From positions 326,462 through 390,461 of the forward strand of contig NZ_PPPX01000001.1 in NCBI RefSeq assembly GCF_002902305.1: DNA of 64,000 bases. Reading direction: 5' to 3'. Below are positions 39,866 to 49,175 of the stretch, piece by piece. Every line of letters starts with the position of its first letter. Position 1 is the first letter of the stretch. Both the position numbers and the translations under genes were made by a program. The DNA comes from Staphylococcus argensis. GTDB taxonomy: Bacteria > Bacillota > Bacilli > Staphylococcales > Staphylococcaceae. The notes under the pieces are model-generated. The model searched no databases and was not told where the DNA came from. It saw only the letters and a program-made list of their open reading frames with translations.

Positions 39866-40151
39866 TGTTCTCGCCTCACAAGAAATAAATCTAGTGTTAA
39901 ACTCTATTGTATCTACGTTTAATAATAATTCAACTTATTTAGCGTAGCAATGTTAATTTGTAACATAATCGAAAAAATGTACTTTTAAAATAAGAATCCA
40001 TTTACTTTAAGATTAACTTATATGACAAATCAACGTCGACTATTAACACTTGTTATAGCGATAAAATACTCTGAATGTGCGGATTAAATCGAAAATAAAG
40101 TGTGCTATAATGAGAAAGGTTGCTCACATATTAAAGAGGGGTGCGCGTATA

Positions 40152-40262
40152 GTGGAAGCACTAATGATAATTATTGTTTCGCTTATACTGCTTGTCCTTA
40201 TTGCGTTTACAATCTTATGTGTGAGTTTAAGTATTCTTTCTCGGAAAGATGAAGACGAATAA
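40152..40262 (+). CDS. Single-helix membrane peptide (36 residues)
   Basis: An extended -10 (TGCTATAAT, about 40101-40109) places the transcript start shortly before AAAGAGGGG. GTG 40152 follows and encodes MEALMIIIVSLILLVLIAFT, then ILCVSLSILSRKDEDE. One transmembrane helix and an acidic tail are expected. The longer frame from 40077 would start upstream of the promoter. It could be a regulatory micropeptide or a type I toxin-like peptide. Confidence 0.45.
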   Translation: MEALMIIIVSLILLVLIAFTILCVSLSILSRKDEDE

Positions 40263-40309
40263 ACGGTAAGATTGTGCATCAAGACAACCAGCATAAGATG
40301 ATGAAATGA

Positions 40310-40352
40310 AAAAAGCCCTGTTCTTCCCTTCGAAAGGTGAAGAACAGGGTAT
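40310..40352 (-). terminator. Terminator of the ohr gene
   Basis: CCCTGTTCTTC and GAAGAACAGGG make an 11-bp stem. On the minus strand CTTTTTT follows. Confidence 0.88.
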
Positions 40353-40367
40353 TAACGTTCTATAAGA

Positions 40368-40793
40368 TTAGTCTTCTACTGTCACGTTTAAGTTTACGTC
40401 GATATTACCACGTGTTGCTTTAGAATATGGACAGAAGTCATGTGCTTCTTGTAAATATTTCTCAGCGTCTTCCTGTGATAAGACGTTCTTAACTTTGGCA
40501 TCAATGTCTACGCCTAATTTAGGACTTTCAGCATCTGGGTCATCTTCTAAACGTACTGTTAATGTCACTTCAGGTTTTGCATCTCTTACTTTGTTTTGTT
40601 TCAAGATTAAATCGAATGCACCATTAAAGCATGAAGCATAACCTGCTGCGAATAATTGTTCAGGATTTGTACCTTTTTCAGCATCTGCTTGATCTGGAGG
40701 AATTACCGCTACATCTATTGCTTTATCATCTGTTTGAACGTGTCCGTTACGTCCACCAGTGTTTGTTGCTTTTGTTTCGTATTTAACTGCCAT
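40368..40793 (-). CDS. ohr: Organic hydroperoxide resistance protein (Ohr/OsmC family)
   Basis: A 141-residue OsmC-fold thiol peroxidase. Both reactive cysteines are present: C55 in [12 protein letters not shown] and C121 in [13 protein letters not shown]. It should reduce organic and fatty-acid hydroperoxides using dihydrolipoyl-type reductants. GAGGAGG lies ahead of ATG 40793; the upstream frame to 40868 crosses this site and is not used. An OhrR/MarR-type regulator gene is not adjacent. Confidence 0.85.
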   Translation of the reverse strand: MAVKYETKATNTGGRNGHVQTDDKAIDVAVIPPDQADAEKGTNPEQLFAAGYASCFNGAFDLILKQNKVRDAKPEVTLTVRLEDDPDAESPKLGVDIDAKVKNVLSQEDAEKYLQEAHDFCPYSKATRGNIDVNLNVTVED

Positions 40794-41015
40794 GTTGTAT
40801 AACCTCCTCAATTGATTATAGTTATCTTCTACCCTGAAAGTTCCATTGTTAATCATTAATCGATTCACATAAGCATTTGAGCTGCTTTCTGTTCGCTCAA
40901 CTTATTTTACAATAAACAAACGCCTAACCACAGTTGCGCCGACGAGTCTACGCGTTGGTGTACAAACGTAGATGCGTTATAATAAGCGTAATTCCAATGA
41001 TAAGGACGTGGCGTT

Positions 41016-41732
41016 ATGCAAGAAGTTCAAATTGCCGTAACGATAGCACCTGACTATCAACTAGATCGAAAGTTAACTCAACAATTACAACACGAACAGG
41101 CTCACTTTGATATTGTTGAGTTACGTATTGATCAGTGGCCAGATTTCAATGAAGAAGCCTACCAACAAATGTTGGAGACATTGCGTGAGGCAGTGCCGGA
41201 GAAGGAAGTGCTCGTGACATATCGCACAACTCGGCAAGGAGGACAGGGCGACGCATCAGAAACAGAGTACGGTCAGATTATTCGTGCCCTCGCTAAACAA
41301 CAACCTGACTTTATTGATATTGAGTTTGACGCGCATGTTTCTCCAACAGACGTACAAATGTTGGTGAATGAAGCGCATCATCATCGAGTGAAAGTTATTA
41401 TTTCACATCACAACTTTACAGAAACACCGAACCTTGAGACGCTACGCTTCCTGTATTATAAAATGCATCAATGTGGCGGAGATATTCTCAAAGTAGCAGT
41501 GATGCCACGCTCTCCAGAAGATGTGCTAACATTAATGTCTGCGTTGCATCATACGAGTGTGACTGTTTCTGAACAAGTGATAGGTATCGCGATGGGTGAC
41601 TTAGGTAAAGTCTCACGTTTAGCCACGGGTGTGTTTGGTGGAAGTATTTCTTACGGTTGTATAGAAGAGCCACAAGCCCCTGGTCAAGTTCAGGTTAAAG
41701 ACTTACGACGGGTACTGAAAGATTATCGTTAA
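41016..41732 (+). CDS. aroD: 3-dehydroquinate dehydratase, type I
   Basis: A 238-residue TIM-barrel enzyme of the shikimate pathway that forms a Schiff base. Conserved points: ELRIDQW, VLVTYRTTRQGGQG, DIEFD, VIISHHNF (general-base His) and ILKVAVMP with the Schiff-base Lys, then AMGDLGKVSRL. AAGGACGTGG lies before ATG 41016. The gene order aroD-nitroreductase-thioredoxin-ArsC-like-gcvH follows the S. aureus layout. Confidence 0.95.
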   Translation: MQEVQIAVTIAPDYQLDRKLTQQLQHEQAHFDIVELRIDQWPDFNEEAYQQMLETLREAVPEKEVLVTYRTTRQGGQGDASETEYGQIIRALAKQQPDFIDIEFDAHVSPTDVQMLVNEAHHHRVKVIISHHNFTETPNLETLRFLYYKMHQCGGDILKVAVMPRSPEDVLTLMSALHHTSVTVSEQVIGIAMGDLGKVSRLATGVFGGSISYGCIEEPQAPGQVQVKDLRRVLKDYR

Positions 41733-41798
41733 GTTGAAAATAAAAATATCTTGCACTATAATTGAAAAAGATTATCACTTACGGAAGGGCGATCAATT

Positions 41799-42338
41799 AT
41801 GGAACTACAAGAAGCTATTGCAAATAGAAGAAGTAGAAAGAAATTTAAACGTGACATGCATATAGATGACGATGCTTTATATCAAGCGATTGAACGTGCG
41901 ACAGATGCACCTAACCATAAGATGAGAGAGCCTTGGAGAGTTGTGCATATTTCGAAAGATCGACTCGGTCAAATGAGTAAAGATATTGGTCAATATGCAT
42001 TTAAAGGCGACGATGATAAGAAGAAAGACCATTATGATAATGTGACAAACTTAGGTGGTATGCTCGCATTAATCGTTCAGAAAGATCCACGTCAGAAACA
42101 GAATTTAGAAAACTATATGGCATTTGGTGCTTTCGCTCAGAACTTAATGTTATTGCTTCATGAAGCGGGCATCGGTACTTGCTGGAAGTCTCCACAGTAC
42201 ATCTTTATGCCTGAAGTGAGAGACACGTTAGGCGTGAAAGATAGCGAAGACTTAGTTGGTTTCCTTTATCTCACTGACATGGAAGATAGAGTGTCACACC
42301 GTAAACGTCGTATGAAGAACTTAATCACTGAATATTAA
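41799..42338 (+). CDS. Nitroreductase family protein
   Basis: A 179-residue FMN-dependent oxidoreductase fold. AIANRRSRKKFK near the N-terminus binds flavin phosphate; APNHKMREPWRVV and AFAQNLMLLLHEAGIGTCWKSP are family blocks. Short members of this group act on nitro compounds or quinones with NAD(P)H; the natural substrate is unknown. It lies 66 bp after aroD and is followed by a strong bidirectional terminator. Confidence 0.85.
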   Translation: MELQEAIANRRSRKKFKRDMHIDDDALYQAIERATDAPNHKMREPWRVVHISKDRLGQMSKDIGQYAFKGDDDKKKDHYDNVTNLGGMLALIVQKDPRQKQNLENYMAFGAFAQNLMLLLHEAGIGTCWKSPQYIFMPEVRDTLGVKDSEDLVGFLYLTDMEDRVSHRKRRMKNLITEY

Positions 42339-42349
42339 TCGATATTATA

Positions 42350-42402
42350 AAATGGCGAGTGAAAGTGGGCGTTACCCCATCTTTTCACTCGCCATTGTTT
42401 AT
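42350..42402. terminator. Terminator after the nitroreductase gene
   Basis: AATGGCGAGTGAAA and TTTTCACTCGCCATT form a 14-15 bp stem around a 15-nt loop, followed by GTTTAT. It also faces the minus-strand thioredoxin-like gene. Confidence 0.88.
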
Positions 42403-42441
42403 ATTGTGTCACTTTAGGTAAAGATATATGTGATACACATT

Positions 42442-42762
42442 TTATTTAAATGTGTCAGCTAAGAAATCTTCAACTTGTTCTGGAGATTTCGCATTCGCTG
42501 AATGTAAGTGACTCAACTTCTCGCCGTTCTTGAATACGAGAATGCTAGGAATACCCATTACATCGTTAGCAGTGACTACGTCTTCAAGTTCGTCACGGTC
42601 AACGACGTACCATTCATAATCGTTGTATTTCTCAACGATAGGGTCAATCCACATATCCATTGCTTTACAATCTGGACACCAATCTGCCTCGAATTTCACG
42701 ATGACAGGATTGTCACTATTAATCGCTTGGTTAAATGCATCTGTAGAATGAATTGCTTTCAT
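42442..42762 (-). CDS. Thioredoxin-like protein (WCPDC)
   Basis: A 106-residue thioredoxin fold with C29 and C32 in EADWCPDCKAMD and a cis-Pro loop MGIPSILVFKNGE. The CPDC centre differs from the CGPC of TrxA, as in YtpP-type thioredoxin-like proteins of Firmicutes. It may act in thiol redox under stress. AAAGGAGAGC precedes the ATG. Confidence 0.85.
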   Translation of the reverse strand: MKAIHSTDAFNQAINSDNPVIVKFEADWCPDCKAMDMWIDPIVEKYNDYEWYVVDRDELEDVVTANDVMGIPSILVFKNGEKLSHLHSANAKSPEQVEDFLADTFK

Positions 42763-42907
42763 GTCTATGCTCTCCTTTTACTTGAAATCGTGATTATATT
42801 ATAACTGAATCGAGGTTATAAAGAAAAAATTAGGCTTATAAATTAAAGCATTTCTCATTTAAATTTGATATATTGGAATAAAGATTATAAAAATAGGAGG
42901 TTCATAC

Positions 42908-43264
42908 ATGATTAGATTTTACCAATACTCAAACTGTACAACTTGTAAAAAAGCTGCAAAGTTCTTACAGGATTATGGCGTAAGTTTCGAACCTATTGAT
43001 ATTGTACAACATACACCTACATATTCTGAACTTAAAGAAATTGTGGAATCATCAGATTTAGATGTCAATAAATTCTTTAACACGCACGGTGCGAAATACC
43101 GTGAACTTAATTTGAAAGATAAGTTACAGGACTTGTCTTATGACGAGAAGCTCGAACTCTTAGCATCAGACGGTATGTTGATCAAACGTCCGCTCGCAGT
43201 CATGGACGATAAAGTCACAGTTGGATTTAACGAACAACAATATCAAGATGTATGGGTTAACTAA
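42908..43264 (+). CDS. ArsC/Spx-family protein
   Basis: A 118-residue thioredoxin-fold protein with C10 and C13 (SNCTTCKKAAKFL), the YRELNLKDKL region and LIKRPLAV near residues 97-104. Length and CxxC resemble Spx/MgsR/YusI-like proteins, but Spx itself has a different helix and regulatory loop, so this is an ArsC-family paralogue of unknown partner. AGGAGG lies before ATG 42908. Gene order matches S. aureus. Confidence 0.82.
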   Translation: MIRFYQYSNCTTCKKAAKFLQDYGVSFEPIDIVQHTPTYSELKEIVESSDLDVNKFFNTHGAKYRELNLKDKLQDLSYDEKLELLASDGMLIKRPLAVMDDKVTVGFNEQQYQDVWVN

Positions 43265-43457
43265 TTGTTAATCGACTAGGCGATAATTAAACGATGATTT
43301 GAAATCGCTTTCTGAGACGATAACTATGCGTCTCATTACTTATCTCATGCGATGTCATGCCCTTGGAAATATTCACAAGATTAATAGAAAATCTTGCTTG
43401 TGAAGCATCTATATGGCATCATAAATATGTACAATAAAGTTTATAGGAGGGGATCTC

Positions 43458-43838
43458 GTGGCAGTACCGAGTGAATTAAAGTATTCTAAAGACCATGAAT
43501 GGGTAAAGGTTGAAGGAAACACAGTTACTATTGGTATTACTGAATATGCACAGAACGAATTAGGAGATATCGTCTTTGTTGAGTTACCAGAAGTCGATGA
43601 TGAAATCGAAGTAGGCGACACATTTGGTAGTGTTGAATCTGTTAAGACAGTTTCAGAATTATACGCACCAGTTGCTGGTAAAGTAACAGAAACTAATGAC
43701 GAGTTAGAAGACAGCCCAGAATTCGTTAATGAATCTCCATACGAAAAAGCTTGGATGGTTAAAGTTGAAATCAGCGATGAAAGCCAATTAGACGACTTAA
43801 TGTCAGCTGACGACTATTCAGAAATGATTGGTGAATAA
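43458..43838 (+). CDS. gcvH: Glycine cleavage system H protein
   Basis: A 126-residue lipoyl carrier. The lipoylated K63 lies in [17 protein letters not shown]. It starts with GTG after AGGAGGGG. The other Gcv genes are not adjacent. In Firmicutes GcvH is also the entry point for lipoate relay to 2-oxoacid dehydrogenases, which fits its solo position. A complex inverted-repeat region and terminator follow. Confidence 0.95.
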   Translation: MAVPSELKYSKDHEWVKVEGNTVTIGITEYAQNELGDIVFVELPEVDDEIEVGDTFGSVESVKTVSELYAPVAGKVTETNDELEDSPEFVNESPYEKAWMVKVEISDESQLDDLMSADDYSEMIGE

Positions 43839-43888
43839 TACGACGAAAGTTGAGTTACGTACATAATTGCTTATAAAGTAACTATGTT

Positions 43889-43996
43889 AAGTTGTTGCGT
43901 CTTGAGTTGAACATGGATGTAGAATTATGTTTTACGCATATCATTTACTATCTTTCTTGGTGTTCAACTATTTAGAGGCTGCAACAACTCAATGAG
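43889..43996 (+). other. Nested inverted repeats downstream of gcvH
   Basis: AGTTGTTGC pairs with GCAACAACT over 100 bp, and inside it TTGAGTTGAACA pairs with TGTTCAACTATTTAG. The structured stretch lies between gcvH and the terminator at 44008-44062, with no reading frame. It may be a 3' UTR fold or a small RNA. Confidence 0.5.
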
Positions 43997-44007
43997 TAGA
44001 TGCGAGA

Positions 44008-44062
44008 GTAGAATGTCGATTCAAATTCTTGAGAGAATAGTGGATGACGTTCTACTCTTTTT
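44008..44062 (+). terminator. Terminator after gcvH
   Basis: GAGAGTAGAA(T)GTC and GAC(G)TTCTACTC pair around a loop of about 30 nt and are followed by TTTTTC. Confidence 0.75.
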
Positions 44063-44173
44063 CTATATCTGTCTCACTCGCAAGTCCTCTGAGCTGTAAT
44101 AATGTTTACTTTGTGCAAGATATGTTAAAAACTAAGTAGCGTTTCCCAAACATTGTTAAAGAAGGTGACGAAT

Positions 44174-44566
44174 GTGGCTGTAGTAAACAAAGTGATGATT
44201 GTGGAAGGCAAGACGGACAAGCAGCGTGTGCAAGAAGTCATCGATGAACCTCTGCATATTATTTGTACACATGGAACGATGAGTGTAGATAAAGTCGATC
44301 AAATTATTGACGACTACGAAGGACAAACGATTTACGTCTTAGCGGATGCAGATGACGAAGGACGTAAGATTAGAAGTTGGTTTAAGCATTATTTAAGTGA
44401 AAGTCACCATATTTATATTGATCGTCAATATCGTGAAGTTGCGCGTTGTCCCAAAGACTATTTAGCGCGCGTGTTGGAACGTCACGGTTTTGACGTCAAA
44501 GACGAAGATGAAAAGATACAAGAAAAAATAGATCAAATGTTTGAAAGGGTAAGTTTATTAACATGA
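44174..44566 (+). CDS. Toprim domain protein
   Basis: A 130-residue stand-alone Toprim domain: VMIVEGKTDKQRV carries the conserved catalytic Glu, and LADADDEGRKIRSW carries the DxD. The group is related to RNase M5/primase-type domains but lacks other domains; its substrate is unknown. GTG 44174 was chosen because GAAGGTG lies 7 nt upstream. It overlaps the next gene by 4 bp (ATGA), indicating an operon with the thioredoxin-like protein, as in S. aureus. Confidence 0.85.
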   Translation: MAVVNKVMIVEGKTDKQRVQEVIDEPLHIICTHGTMSVDKVDQIIDDYEGQTIYVLADADDEGRKIRSWFKHYLSESHHIYIDRQYREVARCPKDYLARVLERHGFDVKDEDEKIQEKIDQMFERVSLLT

Positions 44567-44862
44567 TACAGAAGAAAGAAGAAATCATTGATCCAAAACA
44601 GAATGTTCATCACGATAAACACCTCATATTCGGCTACACACCTACGTGTGGTACGTGTAAAGTATCAGAACGAATGCTAGATGTGGCAAATGAGATGGTA
44701 CAGCTACCGATAACGAAGATTGATTTGAATTTACACCCAGATTTCGCTCAAAAATTTGAAATTCAATCCGTGCCTGTACTATTGATTATGTCGAAAGATC
44801 AAGAACTTAAGCGCATATACGCATTCCAATCTGTTCCGTACTTGTTAGAAAATTTAAAATAG
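44563..44862 (+). CDS. Thioredoxin-like protein (CGTC)
   Basis: A 99-residue thioredoxin fold with C29-G-T-C32 in YTPTCGTCKVSERML and cis-Pro in IQSVPVLLIM. It is translationally coupled to the Toprim gene by a 4-bp overlap. The pair is conserved in staphylococci, but the joint role is unknown. It ends 55 bp before the S-box riboswitch. Confidence 0.85.
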   Translation: MIQKKEEIIDPKQNVHHDKHLIFGYTPTCGTCKVSERMLDVANEMVQLPITKIDLNLHPDFAQKFEIQSVPVLLIMSKDQELKRIYAFQSVPYLLENLK

Positions 44863-44917
44863 TAGTTGACGAGGATGAGGAATAGTGGTAGGATAAATAC
44901 AACTTAATATTGCGATT

Positions 44918-45050
44918 GCTCTTATCAAGAGTGGTGGAGGGATGTGCCCTACGAAACCCGGCAACCGTCTGTTACAGAAATGGTGCCAATTCACATAAAG
45001 CTTAACGGCTTTTGAAGATGAGAGAAGGTAGGATGCTTTCTCTTTTTTCT
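44918..45050 (+). promoter_or_regulatory. SAM-I (S-box) riboswitch and terminator controlling metNPQ
   Basis: CTTATCAAGAGTGGTGGAGGG, CGAAACCCGGCAACC and AATGGTGCCAATTC are the S-box core elements; the P1 partner GATGAGAG is at 45017-45024. GAGAGAAGG with CTTTCTCTTTTTT just after it is the expression-platform terminator. With S-adenosylmethionine bound, transcription of the methionine transporter genes should stop. Confidence 0.93.
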
Positions 45051-45312
45051 TATAAGAGAAAGTTTTTTTATTGGTTAACATTCTACACTCCTTTGAGTTG
45101 TATAAGATGAGCAGACTTTGAGTTGGCAGACAACGCGCTTAATAAATAACACAATATTTCTAATATTTAGAAATATATATTCGGCTTATATTCGAGCGCT
45201 ATATACTCTCACTACTTTTATCAACTGAAAGCAGTAGTCCATTGAAACAGCGATGATAACTGGCAACGCAACATTAATTTACAACATTAAGAATATTAGA
45301 GGAGGGACTACA

Positions 45313-46338
45313 GTGATTGAAATTAAACAGCTCGTGAAGCGGTATAAGACTAAGAAACACGATGTTACGGCAGTCGATCACGTTGATTTGACGATTCCAT
45401 CCGGCACGATCTTTGGCGTCATTGGTTTCTCAGGTGCAGGTAAAAGTACGCTCGTGCGCTTACTCAATTACTTAGAGACACCTACATCGGGCGACGTGAT
45501 TATCGATGGAGATAATATGGGGCAGCTTTCAAAGACAATGTTACGACGTAAACGTCAAGATGTCAGCATGGTCTTCCAACATTTCAATTTATTATGGTCA
45601 CGTACGGTAATAGAGAATATTATGTTTCCTCTTGAGATAGCAGGAATGGGCAAAGTACAAGCACGTCATCATGCACGTGAGCTCGTCGAACTTGTGGGAT
45701 TAGAAGGCAGAGGTAATGCCTATCCATCAGAGCTATCAGGAGGACAGAAACAGCGTGTAGGGATTGCTCGAGCGTTAGCTAATGAACCGTCAGTACTGTT
45801 GTGTGACGAAGCGACGAGTGCGCTTGACCCGCAAACGACAGATGAAATTCTTGATTTATTGTTAGAAATTAAGAAGAAGAGAAATCTGACTATCGTGATT
45901 ATCACGCACGAGATGCAGGTGATTCGTCGTGTTTGTGATGAGGTGGCTGTAATGGAAGATGGTAAAGTCATCGAACAAGGTAAAGTCACTGAAGTCTTTG
46001 AGAATCCGCAACATGCAGTCACACGCAGGTTTGTAAAAGACGACTTAAGTGATGAAATCGATGAATCCGTGGATCGATATATACATATTGCTCCAGATGA
46101 TTACGTCGTTCGCTTAAACTTTACAGGTGATAATACGACAGAACCTATCGTCTCATATATTACACGCACATTGGATATTGATATCAATATTCTCGAAGGT
46201 AGTGTGAAACAGACGAAATCAGGGGAGCTTGGTTATCTCGTCTTACACCTTACAGAAGTTTCTGAGAGTCAATTTGAGGAATTCAAAGCCGGCTTGAGTC
46301 GACAACATGTAGCAGTGGAGGTGATTCGACATGGGTAA
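45313..46338 (+). CDS. metN: Methionine ABC transporter ATP-binding protein MetN
   Basis: A 341-residue ABC ATPase. Walker [10 protein letters not shown] is at 38-46, followed by the Q-loop [12 protein letters not shown], the signature [13 protein letters not shown], Walker [13 protein letters not shown] and the H-loop IITHEM. A C-terminal NIL/ACT-like domain (about 265-341) senses methionine for trans-inhibition. GTG 45313 after GAGGAGGG was preferred over an upstream ATG. Controlled by the S-box upstream; overlaps metP by 8 bp. Confidence 0.94.
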   Translation: MIEIKQLVKRYKTKKHDVTAVDHVDLTIPSGTIFGVIGFSGAGKSTLVRLLNYLETPTSGDVIIDGDNMGQLSKTMLRRKRQDVSMVFQHFNLLWSRTVIENIMFPLEIAGMGKVQARHHARELVELVGLEGRGNAYPSELSGGQKQRVGIARALANEPSVLLCDEATSALDPQTTDEILDLLLEIKKKRNLTIVIITHEMQVIRRVCDEVAVMEDGKVIEQGKVTEVFENPQHAVTRRFVKDDLSDEIDESVDRYIHIAPDDYVVRLNFTGDNTTEPIVSYITRTLDIDINILEGSVKQTKSGELGYLVLHLTEVSESQFEEFKAGLSRQHVAVEVIRHG

Positions 46339-47026
46339 GTCACTGAATGAAATTCTCCACGAGATGATTACGATGCCGAATGTCGACTGGTCTGAAGTTT
46401 GGGTCGCAACCTATGAAACACTTTATATGACAATCGTATCAACCATTTTTGCCTTTATTTTCGGCTTGATACTTGGGGTGTTGCTCTTTATTTCAGCTAG
46501 AAGTAAATCACCATTCGCGCGTGTATTTTATAGTATAATCTCGTTTATTGTTAACTTGTTCCGAGCGATACCGTTTATCATACTTATTCTGATCTTGATA
46601 CCATTTACAAGTTTGGTATTAGGCACAATTAGTGGTCCAACAGGTGCATTGCCTGCGTTAATTATTGGAGCAGCGCCATTCTATGCACGACTTGTCGAGA
46701 TTGCTTTTAAAGAGATCGATAAAGGGGTTATCGAAGCGGCTTGGTCCATGGGTGCGAGCACGACGACAGTGATACGTAAAGTGCTCTTACCTGAAGCAAT
46801 GCCAGCCTTGGTATCTGGTATTACAGTTACGGCGATTGCACTTGTAGGTTCGACAGCGATTGCTGGTGTTATCGGTGCTGGTGGTTTAGGTAACTTAGCC
46901 TATCTCACAGGTTTCACGCGAAATCAGAACGACGTCATCCTCGTCTCAACAGTATTTATTTTAATCATAGTATTTATCATTCAATATATCGGTGACTTTT
47001 TCACTAACAGAATTGATAAAAGATAA
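46331..47026 (+). CDS. metP: Methionine ABC transporter permease MetP (MetI)
   Basis: A 231-residue permease with five to six helices and the coupling motif [26 protein letters not shown] typical of MetI-type subunits. The start lies inside metN (8-bp overlap), so translation is coupled. With MetN and the binding lipoprotein it imports D/L-methionine. Confidence 0.93.
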   Translation: MGKSLNEILHEMITMPNVDWSEVWVATYETLYMTIVSTIFAFIFGLILGVLLFISARSKSPFARVFYSIISFIVNLFRAIPFIILILILIPFTSLVLGTISGPTGALPALIIGAAPFYARLVEIAFKEIDKGVIEAAWSMGASTTTVIRKVLLPEAMPALVSGITVTAIALVGSTAIAGVIGAGGLGNLAYLTGFTRNQNDVILVSTVFILIIVFIIQYIGDFFTNRIDKR

Positions 47027-47046
47027 TATAAAAAGGGGAAATCAAC

Positions 47047-47853
47047 ATGAAAAAATTATTAACATTTACATTAATCGCAGTATTAACACTTGCGCTTGCT
47101 GCATGTGGTAAGTCAGATGACAAGACGATTACAGTAGGGGCATCTCCTGCGCCACATGCTGAGATTCTGAAAAAAGCACAACCCATTTTAGAGAAAAAAG
47201 GTTATAAACTCAAAGTTAAAGAAATTAACGACTATACTACGCCGAATAAGCTATTGGATAAAGGTGAAATTGATGCGAACTTCTTCCAACATACGCCATA
47301 TTTGAATAAAGAAAGTAAAGACTAAGGGTATAAAATCGAATCAGCAGGTAACGTTCACTTAGAACCTATGGCTGTGTACTCTAAAAAGTATAAAAGCTTA
47401 AAAGAGTTACCAAAAGGTGCAACAATCTACGTTTCAAACAACCCAGCAGAACAAGGTCGATTCTTAAAATTCTTCGTTGACGAAGGACTAATTAAATTGA
47501 AAGATGGCGTTAAAATTCAAGATGCAACTTTCAAAGATATCACTGAGAACAAGAAAGATTTGAAATTTAATCATCAACAAGCAGCAGAGTATCTTCCTAA
47601 AATTTACCAAAATCAAGATGCTGACGCAGTTATCATTAACTCTAACTTTGCGATTGATCAAAAATTAAGTCCGAAAAAAGATTCAATTGCTTTAGAAAAA
47701 GCAGAAAACAATCCTTACGCCAACTTAATTGCGGTTCAAAAAGGGCATAAAGATGATAAGAAAGTGAAAGAACTCGTGAAAGCTTTACAATCTAAAGAAG
47801 TCAAAGATTATATTAATAAGAAATATGATGGTGCAGTTGTACCAGCAGAATAA
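47047..47853 (+). pseudogene. metQ: Methionine-binding lipoprotein MetQ with in-frame nonsense codon
   Basis: The frame would encode 268 residues of a NlpA/MetQ lipoprotein: signal and lipobox ALAAC (Cys about 19), then ITVGASPAPHAEIL, NKLLDKGEIDANFFQHTPYL, and later VHLEPMAVYSKKY, YVSNNPAEQGRFL and the conserved NPYANLIAVQ. A TAA at 47323-47325 (codon 93) interrupts it; the frame is otherwise open and unshifted. A single A-to-T change from AAA would explain it. The rest of the operon is intact, so the mutation is recent or is a sequencing error. If real, methionine uptake through this transporter is lost. Confidence 0.88.
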
Positions 47854-47862
47854 TTGAATGAC

Positions 47863-47903
47863 ATAAAGGCGCTCCACATCTATCGCAGGTGTGGAGCGTT
47901 TTG
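47863..47903 (+). terminator. Terminator of the metNPQ operon
   Basis: GGCGCTCCACA and TGTGGAGCG form a stem around an 11-nt loop, followed by TTTTG. Confidence 0.85.
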
Positions 47904-47950
47904 AATAGGGAAGTGAAACGAGAGGCGAGTTCATCTAGTTTTTCAAAAAG

Positions 47951-48412
47951 TCATTTAGTTAATTCTTTAAGTGACTCAAATCCCCAGAAGATAGGTGGAT
48001 CAGCTTCATAATTTTCTTTATTCAAGTGTTTACATTTAATGATTTCATTTGGTTTTAATTCATCTTTAGGGTCCGAATGATAAAATAACTTTCCTAAAGT
48101 TTTAGGACTAAATCCTATATGACCGTTAAACTGATATGATCCGGTTGAAGAAGTACTAGCATTAAAATAATAACGTTTATCATTATTAATGTGACCATAT
48201 ATAGAGTAGCCAGCTCCCATTGGGAGTTTTTCAGCCTTAGTTATTTGGATGGACTTATAATTTTTAAGATTATATTTAAAATACAAATCTATTCTCGCTT
48301 TTTGGGTTTCAATATATTTATCCTTTTTGTGTTTATGCAAAATGTAGCCTGTGATTAAAAGGGCGACGATAACAATTAGTGATATGTAAAGGATAAGTTT
48401 TCTTTTTGACAT
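47951..48412 (-). CDS. DUF1433-type protein, array copy 1
   Basis: A 153-residue protein with an N-terminal membrane helix (about 7-25), a basic stretch HKHKKDKYIETQKARIDLYF, and an extracellular domain with the array's motifs ITKAEKLPMGAGYSIYGHIN, NDKRYYF and a terminal ADPPIFWGF. It has a longer C-terminus (ESLKELTK) than the others. It is the most promoter-distal copy of a six-gene tandem array, all on the minus strand. DUF1433 proteins are staphylococcal, often tandem, and of unknown function. Confidence 0.72.
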   Translation of the reverse strand: MSKRKLILYISLIVIVALLITGYILHKHKKDKYIETQKARIDLYFKYNLKNYKSIQITKAEKLPMGAGYSIYGHINNDKRYYFNASTSSTGSYQFNGHIGFSPKTLGKLFYHSDPKDELKPNEIIKCKHLNKENYEADPPIFWGFESLKELTK

Positions 48413-48570
48413 ATGTAGTGCCTCGCTTTACTAGAATATTAAGACTTGTAATAAATAGAATGGAGGGATAAACATATATTTACTCCCTAATCAATTTTAC
48501 TCTTCTTGCAAATATTGATGATGTCTCTAAACTTTTAATAAATGCACAGATTACTTCAAGCAGTATGTAG

Positions 48571-49002
48571 TTATAGCCACCAAATGAGTGGTGGTTCTTC
48601 TTCATAGTCTTTTTTGTTTAAGTGCTCTTTTTTATGATTTCATTCGGTTTTATTTCGTTCTTAGGATCATCGTAATAAAATAATCTTTCTAGATAATGGT
48701 CATAGCTAATATCGCCATTAAATTGATGATAATCAGATGCTGATATTAGCGCACTAAAATCATATCGTTTATCGTTATTAACGTATCCGTCGATGAAATA
48801 ACCTCCCATTGGATTTTTTTTTAATCTTTGTTATCTGCATTGATTTGTAATCTTTAAGATTATGTGTAAAGTACAAATCTATCCGTTTTTCTTGTGTTTG
48901 AATGAAATGCTCTTTTTTCTTTTTGTGTAAAATATAGCCTGTTATTAAAAGGACAGCTATAACACCTAGCGATATGAAAAGAAAAAGTTTTCTTTTTGAC
49001 AT
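48571..49002 (-). pseudogene. DUF1433-type paralogue, array copy 2 (two homopolymer frameshifts)
   Basis: The start MSKRKLFLFISLGVIAVLL and helix are normal. The frame shifts at a run of nine A on the coding strand (48814-48822): eight A would restore ITKIKKNPMGGYF. It shifts again at an A6 run near 48633, where one more A would restore EHLNKKDYEEEPPLIWWL. The product is truncated at about residue 74. The homopolymer basis suggests slipped-strand mutation, so reversion is possible. Confidence 0.75.
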
Positions 49003-49175
49003 ACGTAGTACCTCGCCTTACAGAAATATTAGGTGTCTTAATAAAGTAGACCAGAAAGTTATCATACATTTATTACCCAGTCTTACTTCATGTCTTTCAT
49101 TTAACTCAGTTGTTAAAAGTGTTTATTTAGTTAAAACTGAGTCGCTGAATTTTTCGAACTATTAGTTTTAAACAA

